Position numbers and translations under genes: made by a program
Notes under the pieces: model-generated
Told to the model about the DNA's origin: nothing
The model's database searches: none
The model's input: only the letters and a program-made list of their open reading frames with translations
In this document: one piece after another, positions 43,387-52,021 of the stretch
Numbering within the stretch: the stretch's first letter is position 1
Layout of the letters: each line of letters begins with the position of its first letter
DNA from: Irregularibacter muris
GTDB lineage: Bacteria; Bacillota; Clostridia; Eubacteriales; Garciellaceae
Length of the DNA: 64,000 nt
NCBI RefSeq assembly: GCF_024622505.1
Contig: NZ_JANKAS010000001.1
Span: forward strand, 62,001 to 126,000
Reading direction: 5' to 3'

Positions 43387-44295
43387 ATGAGTAAAGATAT
43401 TCAACAAATTATAAAAATGACTGAAAAACATAATCTTATTCTAAAGAAAGAAACAATGCAGTTTAATGAATCTGGGCTGGATTTTCAAGTTGTATTTGCC
43501 CAAGATGAAAGTGGAATTGATTGGGTGCTTAGATTACCTAGGCGGAAAGATGTAATGCCAAGAACAAAGGTAGAAAAACAAGCATTAGATTTGATAAATC
43601 AGTATGCACAATCTTTTCAAGTGCCAAACTGGATCATTTACACAGAGGACCTAATAGCATACAAGAAGTTAGATGGTGTGCCAGCAGGAACCATTGATCA
43701 TAATATAGGAAACTATGTTTGGGAGATAGATATTAACAATGTTCCAGAATCCTTTCATAAGTCTCTTGGTAGAGTGTTAGCAGAGCTTCATAGCATACCC
43801 CATGATAAAGCAGCTGAACTTGGCCTGGTCGTCCAAACACCAGAAGAAGCAAGAAGGTCTATGAAGCAGCGTATGGAGGATGTAAAAACAAAGTTTGGTG
43901 TAGGTGAAAAACTATGGAACAGATGGCAGTCATGGGTTAATAATGATGAAATTTGGCCTAAGAAAACTGGACTGATTCATGGAGATGTACATGCCGGACA
44001 TACCATGATAGATAAAGAAGCGAATGTAACTGGATTAATTGACTGGACTGAAGCTAAGGTTACAGATGTTTCAAACGACTTTGTTTTTAACTATAAGGCT
44101 TTTGGAGAAGAAGGACTAGAAGCTTTGATTCTTGCCTATAAAGAAGCTGGAGGTTATTACTGGCCTAAGATGAAAGAGCATATTATTGAACTGGACGCTG
44201 CATATGGAGTTGCAATTGCTGAGTTTGCCATGGTATCTGATATTGAGGAATATGTTCAGATGGCCAAAAATGCGTTAGAAGTGCAAAGTTCGTAA
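43387..44295 (+). CDS. mph: Macrolide 2'-phosphotransferase, Mph(B)-like
   Basis: Transfers phosphate from GTP to the 2'-OH of macrolides and so inactivates erythromycin-type drugs. The sequence closely resembles Mph(B) from memory: [72 protein letters not shown]. Catalytic Asp in HGDVH (about 200) and the metal-binding Asp in IDWTEAK (about 219) are intact. 302 aa, full length. The start at 43387 (MSKDIQQII) matches the family and has AGGAG 8 nt upstream; the frame extends further back without support. A strong terminator follows. Confidence 0.92.
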   Translation: MSKDIQQIIKMTEKHNLILKKETMQFNESGLDFQVVFAQDESGIDWVLRLPRRKDVMPRTKVEKQALDLINQYAQSFQVPNWIIYTEDLIAYKKLDGVPAGTIDHNIGNYVWEIDINNVPESFHKSLGRVLAELHSIPHDKAAELGLVVQTPEEARRSMKQRMEDVKTKFGVGEKLWNRWQSWVNNDEIWPKKTGLIHGDVHAGHTMIDKEANVTGLIDWTEAKVTDVSNDFVFNYKAFGEEGLEALILAYKEAGGYYWPKMKEHIIELDAAYGVAIAEFAMVSDIEEYVQMAKNALEVQSS

Positions 44296-44311
44296 GGGAT
44301 AGAATTGGTGA

Positions 44312-44359
44312 AGAAGACAAGGGGGAGTTTCATTTGTTTTTCACTACCCTTGTCTTCTA
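44312..44359 (+). terminator. Intrinsic terminator after the macrolide phosphotransferase
   Basis: AGAAGACAAGGG pairs with CCCTTGTCTTCT across a 24-nt loop. It has AT-rich sequence on both sides and may also serve the minus-strand acetyltransferase. Confidence 0.8.
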
Positions 44360-44414
44360 TTGATAGAATCATTCTTTTTTCAGAACATTTTCCGTATAAA
44401 TCCTCTAAGGACAT

Positions 44415-44972
44415 TTAGTTTGACCTTAGTATTTTCCCCATTATCATCTCATTACAATAGGTTCCATCTTTTAATTTAAAAGCATTTTTCACTTTTCCCC
44501 ATTCATTAAAGCCAAATCTGTGATAAAGTTTTTGGGCTTTGGTATTATCATCAAATACACCTAATTCAATTTGTTCATAGCCTATAACTTCTGCCATCTT
44601 TATGGCTTCCTGAATCAATGTACTGCCTATCCCTTTATTCCAATATTTTTCTTTTATAGAAATACCCAAAACGGCTCTATGCCTTATTTTCATAAAGTTG
44701 TTTGCGCAATTTAAACCAGCGTTTCCAGCTAATTCACCATCCACAAAAGCCGCAATCATGATGTCCTGTTCACTTTCTAAACAATTCTTCAAAAACTCTG
44801 CTTCTTTTGCTTCCGTTAGCTGTATTTCCTCAGGATATCTGACCATGTAATGGGTTTCTGTCGAAGTCATTTTCATATACTGTAGCATAGCAGCTGCGTC
44901 CTGTTCATCTGGACTTCGAAGTAAACATTTTGTTCCATCTTTTAAAACAATATCCTTATCCTTATATCTCAT
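44415..44972 (-). CDS. GNAT family N-acetyltransferase
   Basis: A 185-residue acetyl-CoA-dependent acetyltransferase. Motif A is clear: LGISIKEKYWNKGIGSTLIQEAIKMA (about 102-128, with the pyrophosphate loop), and motif B has DNTKAQKLYHRFGF (about 144). The substrate cannot be told. Members of this type acetylate amines on small molecules or protein N-termini. Ribosome site GGAGGC on the minus strand. It stands alone and convergent with the macrolide phosphotransferase gene. Confidence 0.88.
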   Translation of the reverse strand: MRYKDKDIVLKDGTKCLLRSPDEQDAAAMLQYMKMTSTETHYMVRYPEEIQLTEAKEAEFLKNCLESEQDIMIAAFVDGELAGNAGLNCANNFMKIRHRAVLGISIKEKYWNKGIGSTLIQEAIKMAEVIGYEQIELGVFDDNTKAQKLYHRFGFNEWGKVKNAFKLKDGTYCNEMIMGKILRSN

Positions 44973-45375
44973 ATGCTAGCCTCCTTAACAAATTCCTATT
45001 GATATGTATTTCACAACATTTTATATACAGAGATTAATAAATACTATGGATATCATTGAGATCTTTATTTATAATTTTACTTATCTTCTTTTCATTATTC
45101 TTCTCTGTTTCTGTTAATTGTGAGCATTAACATTATAACAGAAAAGTCCCCATGAGTATTATTTTATTAAATTGCATTTCCTTTAATTAGACAACACGCC
45201 TTTGAATTAAGCCATAAAAACCAAGGAAAATAATAGAGTTCATATAAAATTCTACACTTATCACTTTTCATAATACATCCTATCTGGCCATTCATTTTCG
45301 AAATCAAAAATGAAATCTTTATAATTTCTAAATAAATTCAGAGACAACTTAGGATATAATGGTATTGGTGATATT
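44973..45375. other. Intergenic region between the GNAT gene and the VanR-like regulator
   Basis: A perfect 7-bp inverted repeat TGTTAAT-N7-ATTAACA lies at 45112-45132, a possible operator. A -10-like TATAAT close to 45355 precedes the response-regulator gene. No gene is seen in these 403 bp. Confidence 0.4.
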
Positions 45376-46062
45376 ATGGAAAAAATATTAATTATTGAAG
45401 ATGATGTAGATATCAGAACCATTTTAAAGATTTATCTTGAAGGGGAGTCTTATGAAGTTTGGGAGGCAGGAAGTGGCGGTGAAGCTATGGACTATCTGGA
45501 TAAAGAACCAGATTTAGTGATATTAGATTTAATGCTTCCAGACATTGATGGGTTGAAAATATGCAAGAACATCCGTAAAAACTACTATTATCCTATTATT
45601 ATGATTACAGCTAAAGACGCTGATCATGATAAAATTTTAGGTTTAAGTTATGGTGCCGATGATTATATTACAAAGCCGTTTAACCCTTTAGAGGTGATTG
45701 CCAGAGTAAAAGCTCAATTAAGGCGTTCGAATAAATATACCAATAGTCAATCAGACAAGGATACCCTCTATTATAAAGCACTTACTTTAAATAAAAAGAG
45801 CAAAGCAGTTAAGATGAATGAAAAAGAGATTAAGCTTACGCCAACAGAGTTTAACATTTTAAATATCCTACTGGAAAGAAAAGGTGAGGTATTAAGTGGT
45901 GAAAAACTCTTAAATTTGATTTGGAAAGAGGAGTATTACTCAAAGACAAACAATACGATAACCGTTCATATTCGAAATTTAAGAGAAAAAATAGGAGATT
46001 CTATTGAAAAACCAGAATATATTAAAACCGTATGGGGAGTAGGTTATATCATTGAAAAATAA
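45376..46062 (+). CDS. Response regulator, OmpR family (VanR-like)
   Basis: A 228-residue two-domain regulator. Receiver with acidic pocket IIEDD (8-10), phosphoacceptor Asp51 (LVILDLMLPD) and Lys in TKPF (about 100). The C-terminal OmpR-type winged helix has LTPTEFNIL and YIKTVWGVGY. It is phosphorylated by the kinase gene that overlaps its end by 11 bp. Sequence and partner resemble VanRS-type and related antibiotic-sensing systems. The ABC exporter operon 0.2 kb downstream is the likely target. Confidence 0.92.
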   Translation: MEKILIIEDDVDIRTILKIYLEGESYEVWEAGSGGEAMDYLDKEPDLVILDLMLPDIDGLKICKNIRKNYYYPIIMITAKDADHDKILGLSYGADDYITKPFNPLEVIARVKAQLRRSNKYTNSQSDKDTLYYKALTLNKKSKAVKMNEKEIKLTPTEFNILNILLERKGEVLSGEKLLNLIWKEEYYSKTNNTITVHIRNLREKIGDSIEKPEYIKTVWGVGYIIEK

Positions 46063-47155
46063 AAAACGCAATTATTATATTATTGCTTTTATCACTTTTA
46101 TATTGGTCCTTGTATTTATTGATCTATATCTTGAGGGTAGTGTAGCAGAGTTTTTTGTAAGAACATTATTAGAAGATACAGAAGAAGTTATCTTCGCGGG
46201 GGTTCCTAGGATAAGAGGGACTTTTAGATGGGATAGATTAAAAGATATATTAATATTTGTAGCTGTTGGAGGGTTTTTAACTTTAGAGTTTACTATTTAT
46301 ATATTTACTAAAAATGCCCGTAATCATGAAAGACTGAGGGTTATAGAAGAGATCGGAAATAGGGTTCGTGTATTAAGCAGCAGCGGAAGGCCAGCAGATA
46401 CAAAAGATTTAAAATTGATTGATATGGAGATTCAAACAATTTTAAAAGAAATTGAAAATGTAAAGAAAGAGAAAGAAATAGAGATCCAAAAGAAAAATGA
46501 TGTGGTTACCTATCTTGCTCACGATTTAAAGACGCCATTAACGAGTATTATCGGATATCTAAATATTTTAGAAGACTCTAGAGTCCCCCAAGAAGTTCAG
46601 GCAGATTATTTACAGAAAGTCTTAGACAAGGCTTATCATTTAGAAGAATTGACCAATCAGTTTTTTGATATTACTCGATTTAATCTCCAAGAAATACCTT
46701 TACATAGGACAGAAATAGATGGAGGATTTTTCTTAGAGCAGATAACAGAAGAACTTTATCCCCTTCTTAATCCAAAAAATTTAAAATTCCAATCTGATAT
46801 TGAGCAAAACTTTAAAATATATGCAGATGGTAATCTTTTAGCTAGGGTGCTAAATAATCTATTAAAAAATGCCATTAGTTATAGTGACAAAGATACTGTT
46901 ATTAAGATTTTAGGTAAGGAAGAACAAGATCAAAGTGTTATAAAGATTACAAACTTGGGAAGTATGATATCTGAAAAAGAACTTGAACTGATATTTGAAA
47001 AGTTCTATCGTAGGGATTCATCAAGGGGACAATCCTCTGGTTCAGGATTGGGACTTGCTATAGCCAAAGAGATTATTGAACGACATAATGGAAGATTAAA
47101 AGCGGAAAGTGTGGATGGGGAGACAACTTTTACCCTTATATTGCCAAAATCTTAG
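46052..47155 (+). CDS. Sensor histidine kinase (VanS-like)
   Basis: A 367-residue membrane kinase. Two helices (about 8-25 and 66-88) flank a short outer loop of about 40 residues. A HAMP-like linker follows, then the phospho-acceptor His157 in YLAHDLKTPLTSI, the N box (NNLLKNAISYS), and G boxes (GSGLGLAIAKEI). The small outer loop suggests sensing within or at the membrane, as for cell-wall antibiotics. TTG start overlapping the regulator gene. No van resistance enzymes (vanHAX) are nearby, so this is a VanS relative and not a vancomycin cluster. Confidence 0.9.
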   Translation: MKNKKRNYYIIAFITFILVLVFIDLYLEGSVAEFFVRTLLEDTEEVIFAGVPRIRGTFRWDRLKDILIFVAVGGFLTLEFTIYIFTKNARNHERLRVIEEIGNRVRVLSSSGRPADTKDLKLIDMEIQTILKEIENVKKEKEIEIQKKNDVVTYLAHDLKTPLTSIIGYLNILEDSRVPQEVQADYLQKVLDKAYHLEELTNQFFDITRFNLQEIPLHRTEIDGGFFLEQITEELYPLLNPKNLKFQSDIEQNFKIYADGNLLARVLNNLLKNAISYSDKDTVIKILGKEEQDQSVIKITNLGSMISEKELELIFEKFYRRDSSRGQSSGSGLGLAIAKEIIERHNGRLKAESVDGETTFTLILPKS

Positions 47156-47190
47156 TAAAATCTTCATAAAAGATATATAAATTCTGAACA

Positions 47191-47240
47191 AACCTTTATC
47201 TAGCCATTGATACAATAATGGCTAGATAAAGGTTTGTTTT
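47191..47240 (+). terminator. Intrinsic terminator after the VanRS-like pair
   Basis: AACCTTTATCTAGCCATT pairs perfectly with its complement across an 8-nt loop (gatacaat), followed by a T-rich tract. A very strong stop. Confidence 0.9.
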
Positions 47241-47293
47241 TTGTATAGCAGGAGTTGTAGGGGAATATCCCCTGCTGTTTTAAGAAGGTGCTC

Positions 47294-47357
47294 AGGCTGA
47301 AAGCTGCCTTTTGGGAACCTAAGGTTCCCTAGCGAAAGTAGCGAAGCTACTCTTTTT
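47294..47357 (+). promoter_or_regulatory. Three consecutive hairpins with an attenuator-like terminator before the ABC genes
   Basis: AGGC...GCCT (47294-47309), GGGAACC-taa-GGTTCCC (47313-47329) and AGTAGC-gaa-GCTACT (47337-47351) followed by CTTTTT. The last is an intrinsic terminator placed between the promoter region and the ribosome site AGGGAGG (47359-47365) of the ATPase gene. This suggests transcription attenuation or relief by an RNA-binding factor. Confidence 0.5.
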
Positions 47358-47372
47358 AAGGGAGGAATAGAA

Positions 47373-48239
47373 ATGGAACTCAAAATCGATCATGTGACAA
47401 AGAAATTCAAAGATTTAAAGGCTGTAAGTGACGCTAGTGTAAAGTTTATACCAGGGTTATGGGGTCTTTTAGGACCCAATGGGGCCGGTAAAACCACGCT
47501 TATGAGAATGATGGTAGGAAATGTAAAGGCCAGTAGAGGAAACATTTATTTAGATGAGCGTTCAATCTCTCAATTAGGAAGTGATTATCTAGATAAATTA
47601 GGCTATTTGCCTCAGCATTTTGGATATGACAAAAATCAAAGTGTGAATGATTTTTTGCAATATATCGCTGTTCTAAAAGGGATTGATAAGGCGACGATGA
47701 ATAAACGCATTGGAAAATTACTTGAACAATTTAATTTGAAAGATGTAAAAAATAAAAAAGTAGATAAACTCTCCGGTGGAATGAAAAGGAGGGTAGGGAT
47801 TTGTCAAGCCATGCTCAATGATCCGGATATATTGATTATCGATGAACCTACTGCAGGACTAGATATTGAAGAAAGAAGAAAGTTTAGAAAGTACCTAACC
47901 CAGATCAGTAAAGAGAAGATCGTCATTATCTCTACCCATATTGTTTCTGATGTAGAGTTTATTGCCAATTATCTTGTGATTATGGAAAAGGGGAAAATTA
48001 TTGAAGTCGGTAAAAGCAATGAATTAATCCATAGTATTGACGGTACAGTTTTTGAAACCATTGTAAAAGAAGAAGATATGAATACCTTAGAAGAAAAATA
48101 CAATATTATAAATTTTAGAAATGAAGAAGAAGGACTGGTAAAGATCAGATATATCGCGGAGAAACCATTAGAAAAAAGTGAAAGGGTTAAACCGGATTTA
48201 AATGATTACTATCTTTCCAAAGTAAAGGTGGTGAAATAA
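47373..48239 (+). CDS. ABC exporter, ATP-binding protein
   Basis: A 288-residue ATPase: Walker A GPNGAGKTTLM (about 34), Q-loop (YLPQHFG), signature KLSGGMKRRVG (about 131), Walker B ILIIDEPTAGLD (about 151), H-loop STHIV. The C-terminal extension (about 220-288) is typical of ATPases that energise bacitracin- or lantibiotic-type exporters. It works with the two membrane proteins encoded next. Probably regulated by the VanRS-like pair upstream and by the hairpin leader. Confidence 0.92.
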   Translation: MELKIDHVTKKFKDLKAVSDASVKFIPGLWGLLGPNGAGKTTLMRMMVGNVKASRGNIYLDERSISQLGSDYLDKLGYLPQHFGYDKNQSVNDFLQYIAVLKGIDKATMNKRIGKLLEQFNLKDVKNKKVDKLSGGMKRRVGICQAMLNDPDILIIDEPTAGLDIEERRKFRKYLTQISKEKIVIISTHIVSDVEFIANYLVIMEKGKIIEVGKSNELIHSIDGTVFETIVKEEDMNTLEEKYNIINFRNEEEGLVKIRYIAEKPLEKSERVKPDLNDYYLSKVKVVK

Positions 48240-48242
48240 ATA

Positions 48243-49454
48243 ATGGATCTATTTATTTCTGAAATCAAGCGTCAATTTACAACCAAGAAATGTATATCTT
48301 ATATAGGCATTGCTGTTACTTTAGCTGTATTATGGTCATGGTTTATTGTAGGGGGTAAGACAATAGGGTTTTTGGGAAATGCCACATATCCGGGTCTTCG
48401 TGGGATAGAAGCTATTGAAGCATCTGCTAAAGATAAAAATGTATACGCAGGAGAGATGACGGAAGATATTTTTGAGCGAAGTGGGAGAGTGTTTTTAGAT
48501 TCAATACAGGATGAATATGAAATAGTAATAAGTGATGAATTGTTGCAGATGGCAGTCTATGCCGATAAACTTGTTATGCAAGATTATTATTTAAGGACTA
48601 TATTGGGAAGAGATTTGGTGAGCTATGGAGAGCTTCAGGAAGATTTTGGCCAACATTTTTATGAAGGTGAAAATTTGTATTATGAAAATTTAATTCCATT
48701 AAATACGAAAAATCAATCGGAAGAGAAGTTAGCTTCTAAAATGTGGAGTGATGTAGAAAAACCCTATACTTATTATGGTGGCTTTGAAGTATGGAGTGAA
48801 GGCATTGAACATATCCAATTATTTGGCTTTGTGCTGTTAATGATGGTCACATTCTTCGCTAGTGGGATCATAGCAAAGGATAAGGAGTCTGGACTAGATG
48901 AAATCATATCCACAACAAGAGGCGGACGAAAAAGCTTATTGGCCGCTAAAATCTTGATACCGATTCTTATGGGAACCTTCATATATGCAGTAGGAATGGG
49001 ACTCTATATATTTATTTTAAAATACATGCTCCCAACAAATGCTCTGGAAACTTCAATACAGTTAAGTATGACATCTGTGCTGCCTTATACTTTGGGGCAG
49101 ATGATGAGAAGTATGTTGGCCTTTGGTCTAATAGGGACCATAACAATCTCTGCATTTACCACTTTCATTTCATCGAGAAGTAATAAAGCTTCAGTCGCAA
49201 TGATGATTACTGTTTTGATTCTCATTGGGGGATTTATATTGGCTATACAAATGGATTTAAATAATCCAATATTAGAATGGATTCACTTATCCTTACCAGG
49301 CAGTTTGATGTTTTCCTATTCTAAATTTTATAGTATTCCGATTCTTTCTGTTTTAGGCAAAGCCGTATTGGCTTTTGACCTCAATGTATGGATCAGTATC
49401 ATATTAATTTTTATTTGTCTAGGATTGACTTCTTGGAAATATGTGAGGAGGTAA
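48243..49454 (+). CDS. ABC exporter membrane protein 1
   Basis: A 403-residue membrane protein of the ABC-2 type. Helix 1 (about 18-36) is followed by a large extracellular domain (about 40-190), then five helices (about 195-215, 238-258, 280-310, 318-338, 375-395). The long outer domain may bind a peptide-like substrate. Its companion at 49459 has the same layout and they likely pair as a heterodimer. The start is 3 bp after the ATPase stop, so it is tightly coupled. Confidence 0.85.
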   Translation: MDLFISEIKRQFTTKKCISYIGIAVTLAVLWSWFIVGGKTIGFLGNATYPGLRGIEAIEASAKDKNVYAGEMTEDIFERSGRVFLDSIQDEYEIVISDELLQMAVYADKLVMQDYYLRTILGRDLVSYGELQEDFGQHFYEGENLYYENLIPLNTKNQSEEKLASKMWSDVEKPYTYYGGFEVWSEGIEHIQLFGFVLLMMVTFFASGIIAKDKESGLDEIISTTRGGRKSLLAAKILIPILMGTFIYAVGMGLYIFILKYMLPTNALETSIQLSMTSVLPYTLGQMMRSMLAFGLIGTITISAFTTFISSRSNKASVAMMITVLILIGGFILAIQMDLNNPILEWIHLSLPGSLMFSYSKFYSIPILSVLGKAVLAFDLNVWISIILIFICLGLTSWKYVRR

Positions 49455-49458
49455 AAAT

Positions 49459-50571
49459 ATGTTTTTGGCAGAGATGAAACGAAGACTGTATACAAAATAT
49501 GTATTGTTTTCTATACTGGGTATTTTTATGATTACAATCGGTTTAAACCTTTTTATCACCAATGATTCAAAATATATTTCTGAAAATTTAGCAGAAGAGG
49601 CTGTATATGAGGGGGAAATTAATGAGGAGAATCTATTGAGATCCTTAATTAAGGTGCGCGATGAACAATCAGATGAAATGCGCTATCAGTCCCAAGTGAG
49701 CATCATCCATTCTCTAGTAAATACTTATCCGGGCATATTATATTCAGAGAATAAAGTTCAGGATTACCCGGATGAACTAGCGAAAGACTTTTATAAATCC
49801 TGGGAAAATAAATTTGAGGCATTAATTAAACTCAATCTTCCAGCAGCAAATCAAGAAGTTGCATTGGAAAAATTAAAGGAGGTAAGACCTCCCTTCGTTC
49901 GATATCCTGGATATTACCTTTATTCTACTGGGCTAGAAAATATACAAATCATTTTTATGATCATTTTATTTTTAGTTATTTTTTTCGCTTCCGGTACCTA
50001 TTCCAATAGCTTTGAAGATGAAAGTATGGAAATCATTAAAGGGACAAAAAACTATAGAAAAAATATGTTCATCCGAATTTTGCCATCAATATTCTTTGGT
50101 ACTGCATTAATATTAATTTGTACATTGGTAACCATAGGGATGATCAGTTCTATCATTGGTTTAAAACCCTTACAAAGTAGCTTTAAGATGATATCTTTAT
50201 TCTCATTGGGCAATTTTTCCATAGGCCAATCCATTTTGATCATGATGTTGTCCCAGCTCCTTGGGGTTATTGCTTTATCAACTTTAATGGGCTATATATC
50301 TTTAAAAACCAAAGAAACCACGAAAAGCATTATTTGGGGGGTAAGTTTTAGCATATTATATATGATAGGAAGTAGAGTTGTATCCTCTTCTGCAGGGATG
50401 ATAAAAGGGTTATTTAATCTAATTCCCATAGCAAGTTCAAATATGTTCAATGCAATACGATATTTCTCTTTTCCCTTTGGGATCTGGGAGCCCTATATCA
50501 TGCTAATAGGAAGTTTCATTGTTTTTGTAATTTCTACTGGAGTTTTAACCAGTAGTATTCATAAGAATTGA
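49459..50571 (+). CDS. ABC exporter membrane protein 2
   Basis: A 370-residue paralogue of the preceding membrane protein: helix 1 (about 15-33), an outer domain (about 35-165) with YPGYYLYSTGLENIQII matching YGGFEVWSEGIEHIQLF in protein 1, then five helices. Four base pairs separate the genes, and GTGAGGAGG provides the ribosome site. The two proteins and the ATPase form a complete exporter. The substrate is likely an antimicrobial peptide or lipid-linked drug; this is inferred from the VanRS-like neighbour only. Confidence 0.85.
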   Translation: MFLAEMKRRLYTKYVLFSILGIFMITIGLNLFITNDSKYISENLAEEAVYEGEINEENLLRSLIKVRDEQSDEMRYQSQVSIIHSLVNTYPGILYSENKVQDYPDELAKDFYKSWENKFEALIKLNLPAANQEVALEKLKEVRPPFVRYPGYYLYSTGLENIQIIFMIILFLVIFFASGTYSNSFEDESMEIIKGTKNYRKNMFIRILPSIFFGTALILICTLVTIGMISSIIGLKPLQSSFKMISLFSLGNFSIGQSILIMMLSQLLGVIALSTLMGYISLKTKETTKSIIWGVSFSILYMIGSRVVSSSAGMIKGLFNLIPIASSNMFNAIRYFSFPFGIWEPYIMLIGSFIVFVISTGVLTSSIHKN

Positions 50572-50592
50572 GTGATTTACCTATATAGAACC

Positions 50593-50600
50593 GACCGGTC
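50593..50600. promoter_or_regulatory. Possible TetR-type operator (GACCGGTC palindrome)
   Basis: ACCGACCGGTCATT contains a GC-rich 8-bp palindrome that stands out in AT-rich surroundings and resembles TetR-family operators. It is 220 bp before the next TetR promoter and may be a remnant or a second site. Confidence 0.35.
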
Positions 50601-50802
50601 ATTATGTAAAAGCCATTCATTTGTTTTTTCTTTCTACCCTAGTTGTACTCTTTCTCATTTTGAATTTTATTAAAGAGACCTATATCTGTAAATGCATATG
50701 TGGAAATTATTATAAGTAAAATCTGTCCTTAAGTGGCGGATTTTTTCTTTTTTCAACTTAGGGAATTAAGACTTATATTAAAAAAGGGGTCTATAGTAAA
50801 GA

Positions 50803-50841
50803 TTGACAAGTTAATTAAAAAAATGTATACTATTAGTATAC
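50803..50841 (+). promoter_or_regulatory. TetR promoter and operator
   Basis: TTGACA (50803-50808), 17-bp spacer, TATACT (50826-50831). The inverted repeat GTATACT-att-AGTATAC (50825-50841) covers the -10 and start point. Confidence 0.8.
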
Positions 50842-50865
50842 TAAATAGAATGGAGGTTTAAGAAT

Positions 50866-51510
50866 ATGGGCAGAGAAAATAAAAAAGAAGTGGTTGCCGC
50901 TTTGCATAGAGAACAAATAATGATATCAGCTGAAAGATTATTTTTGGAAAAAGGTTTTGTCCAGACTACAATTGACGACATTTCAAAGGCTTCTGAATAC
51001 AGTCGAAGAACCATCTATTCCTATTATGAAAATAAGGATGACATCCTATACCATATTATCGAGAAAGGATTACTTTCTCTGAAAGCGAATATTAATGCTG
51101 CACTTAGTAAAAGCAAAGATTTTTTTAGGAGGTATCATATGATTTGCACTGCTTTTAAGTCCTATCAATATGATTCCCCTAGTTCTATGGACAGTGTGAT
51201 AAAAGCAAAGCCAACCGGGTTTGGAGATAAGGATGTTCCAGAGGTAATTGCTCGAATATTTTCCCTAGGGGATGAAATTAATCAAGTTCTTGCAAGCTTT
51301 ATAGAAGATGGAATAAAACAAAAAGTGGTACGAGAAGATATCAATCCGATGGCAACCGTGTATATTATGTGGTCCAACATTTCATCATTACTATCATTAG
51401 CCCAAACAAAAGAAGTTGTTATTAAAAAACAGCTCGGTATGACAGAGAATGAATTTCTTGATTATGGTTTTACACAAATTATTAATTCTCTATTAAAAGA
51501 ACACTTATAG
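50866..51510 (+). CDS. TetR family regulator of the DUF6323-DUF6179 operon
   Basis: A 214-residue TetR protein: helix-turn-helix TIDDISKASEYSRRTIYSYYENKDDIL (about 35-61), then a helical ligand domain. It probably represses itself through GTATACT-N3-AGTATAC at the promoter. The next two genes follow after 40 bp and encode proteins of unknown function that are often found with such a regulator in Clostridia, so they form a conserved unit. Ribosome site TGGAGG. Confidence 0.9.
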   Translation: MGRENKKEVVAALHREQIMISAERLFLEKGFVQTTIDDISKASEYSRRTIYSYYENKDDILYHIIEKGLLSLKANINAALSKSKDFFRRYHMICTAFKSYQYDSPSSMDSVIKAKPTGFGDKDVPEVIARIFSLGDEINQVLASFIEDGIKQKVVREDINPMATVYIMWSNISSLLSLAQTKEVVIKKQLGMTENEFLDYGFTQIINSLLKEHL

Positions 51511-51550
51511 GGTTATGCCAGATCATTTCTACCAATAAGGAGGGAGTTAC

Positions 51551-52021
51551 TTGAGCTTTGAATTAGAGTTATTGAATAGCAACCTTATTCAAAAGCAGGC
51601 TATAAACGAAATTCTGAAAATGAATGAAAAATCAGCAAAATACGGTCTAACCTTGACAGAGCAGCAGGCAATTGCTTTAGTCAAAACAAGGTCTGATTCA
51701 CTTAAAAATGCAGGCAGAATTGAATTTAATGGTGGCATAATAGATAAGCTCATTTTAGCTTTTTGTGATTCTCCCTATATTACTCAGGAAAATTACGAAG
51801 ATTCACTGCATGAATTAGTGGATATATTCTATTCTTTTAAAAATGAAACGATAGATAGGATAAGTGACAATGATTTAATTGCTTTTATGCAAAAGTCTTT
51901 TAATGGGACTTGCTGTGGCTCGTTGGAATTGCTGTCAGCGAGAGAATTACCGACGCTTGCTCGCAAGCTAAACTGTATTCATGTGACAGATCTCTCGGAG
52001 GAAATAGATGACGAATATTGA
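51551..52021 (+). CDS. DUF6323 protein
   Basis: A 156-residue soluble, mostly helical protein matching DUF6323: the segments GLTLTEQQAIALVKTRSDSLKNAGRIEF and YEDSLHELVDIFYSFKNETI are characteristic. No known catalytic motif. TTG start after GGAGGGAG. It overlaps the DUF6179 gene by 14 bp and so is co-translated with it, which suggests that the two proteins work together. Function unknown. Confidence 0.8.
   Translation: MSFELELLNSNLIQKQAINEILKMNEKSAKYGLTLTEQQAIALVKTRSDSLKNAGRIEFNGGIIDKLILAFCDSPYITQENYEDSLHELVDIFYSFKNETIDRISDNDLIAFMQKSFNGTCCGSLELLSARELPTLARKLNCIHVTDLSEEIDDEY

Noticed and set aside
45376-47155. Vancomycin resistance cluster
   Set aside because: Only VanRS-like regulators are present. 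No vanH, vanA/B ligase or vanX homologue is encoded nearby, and the adjacent genes are an ABC exporter.
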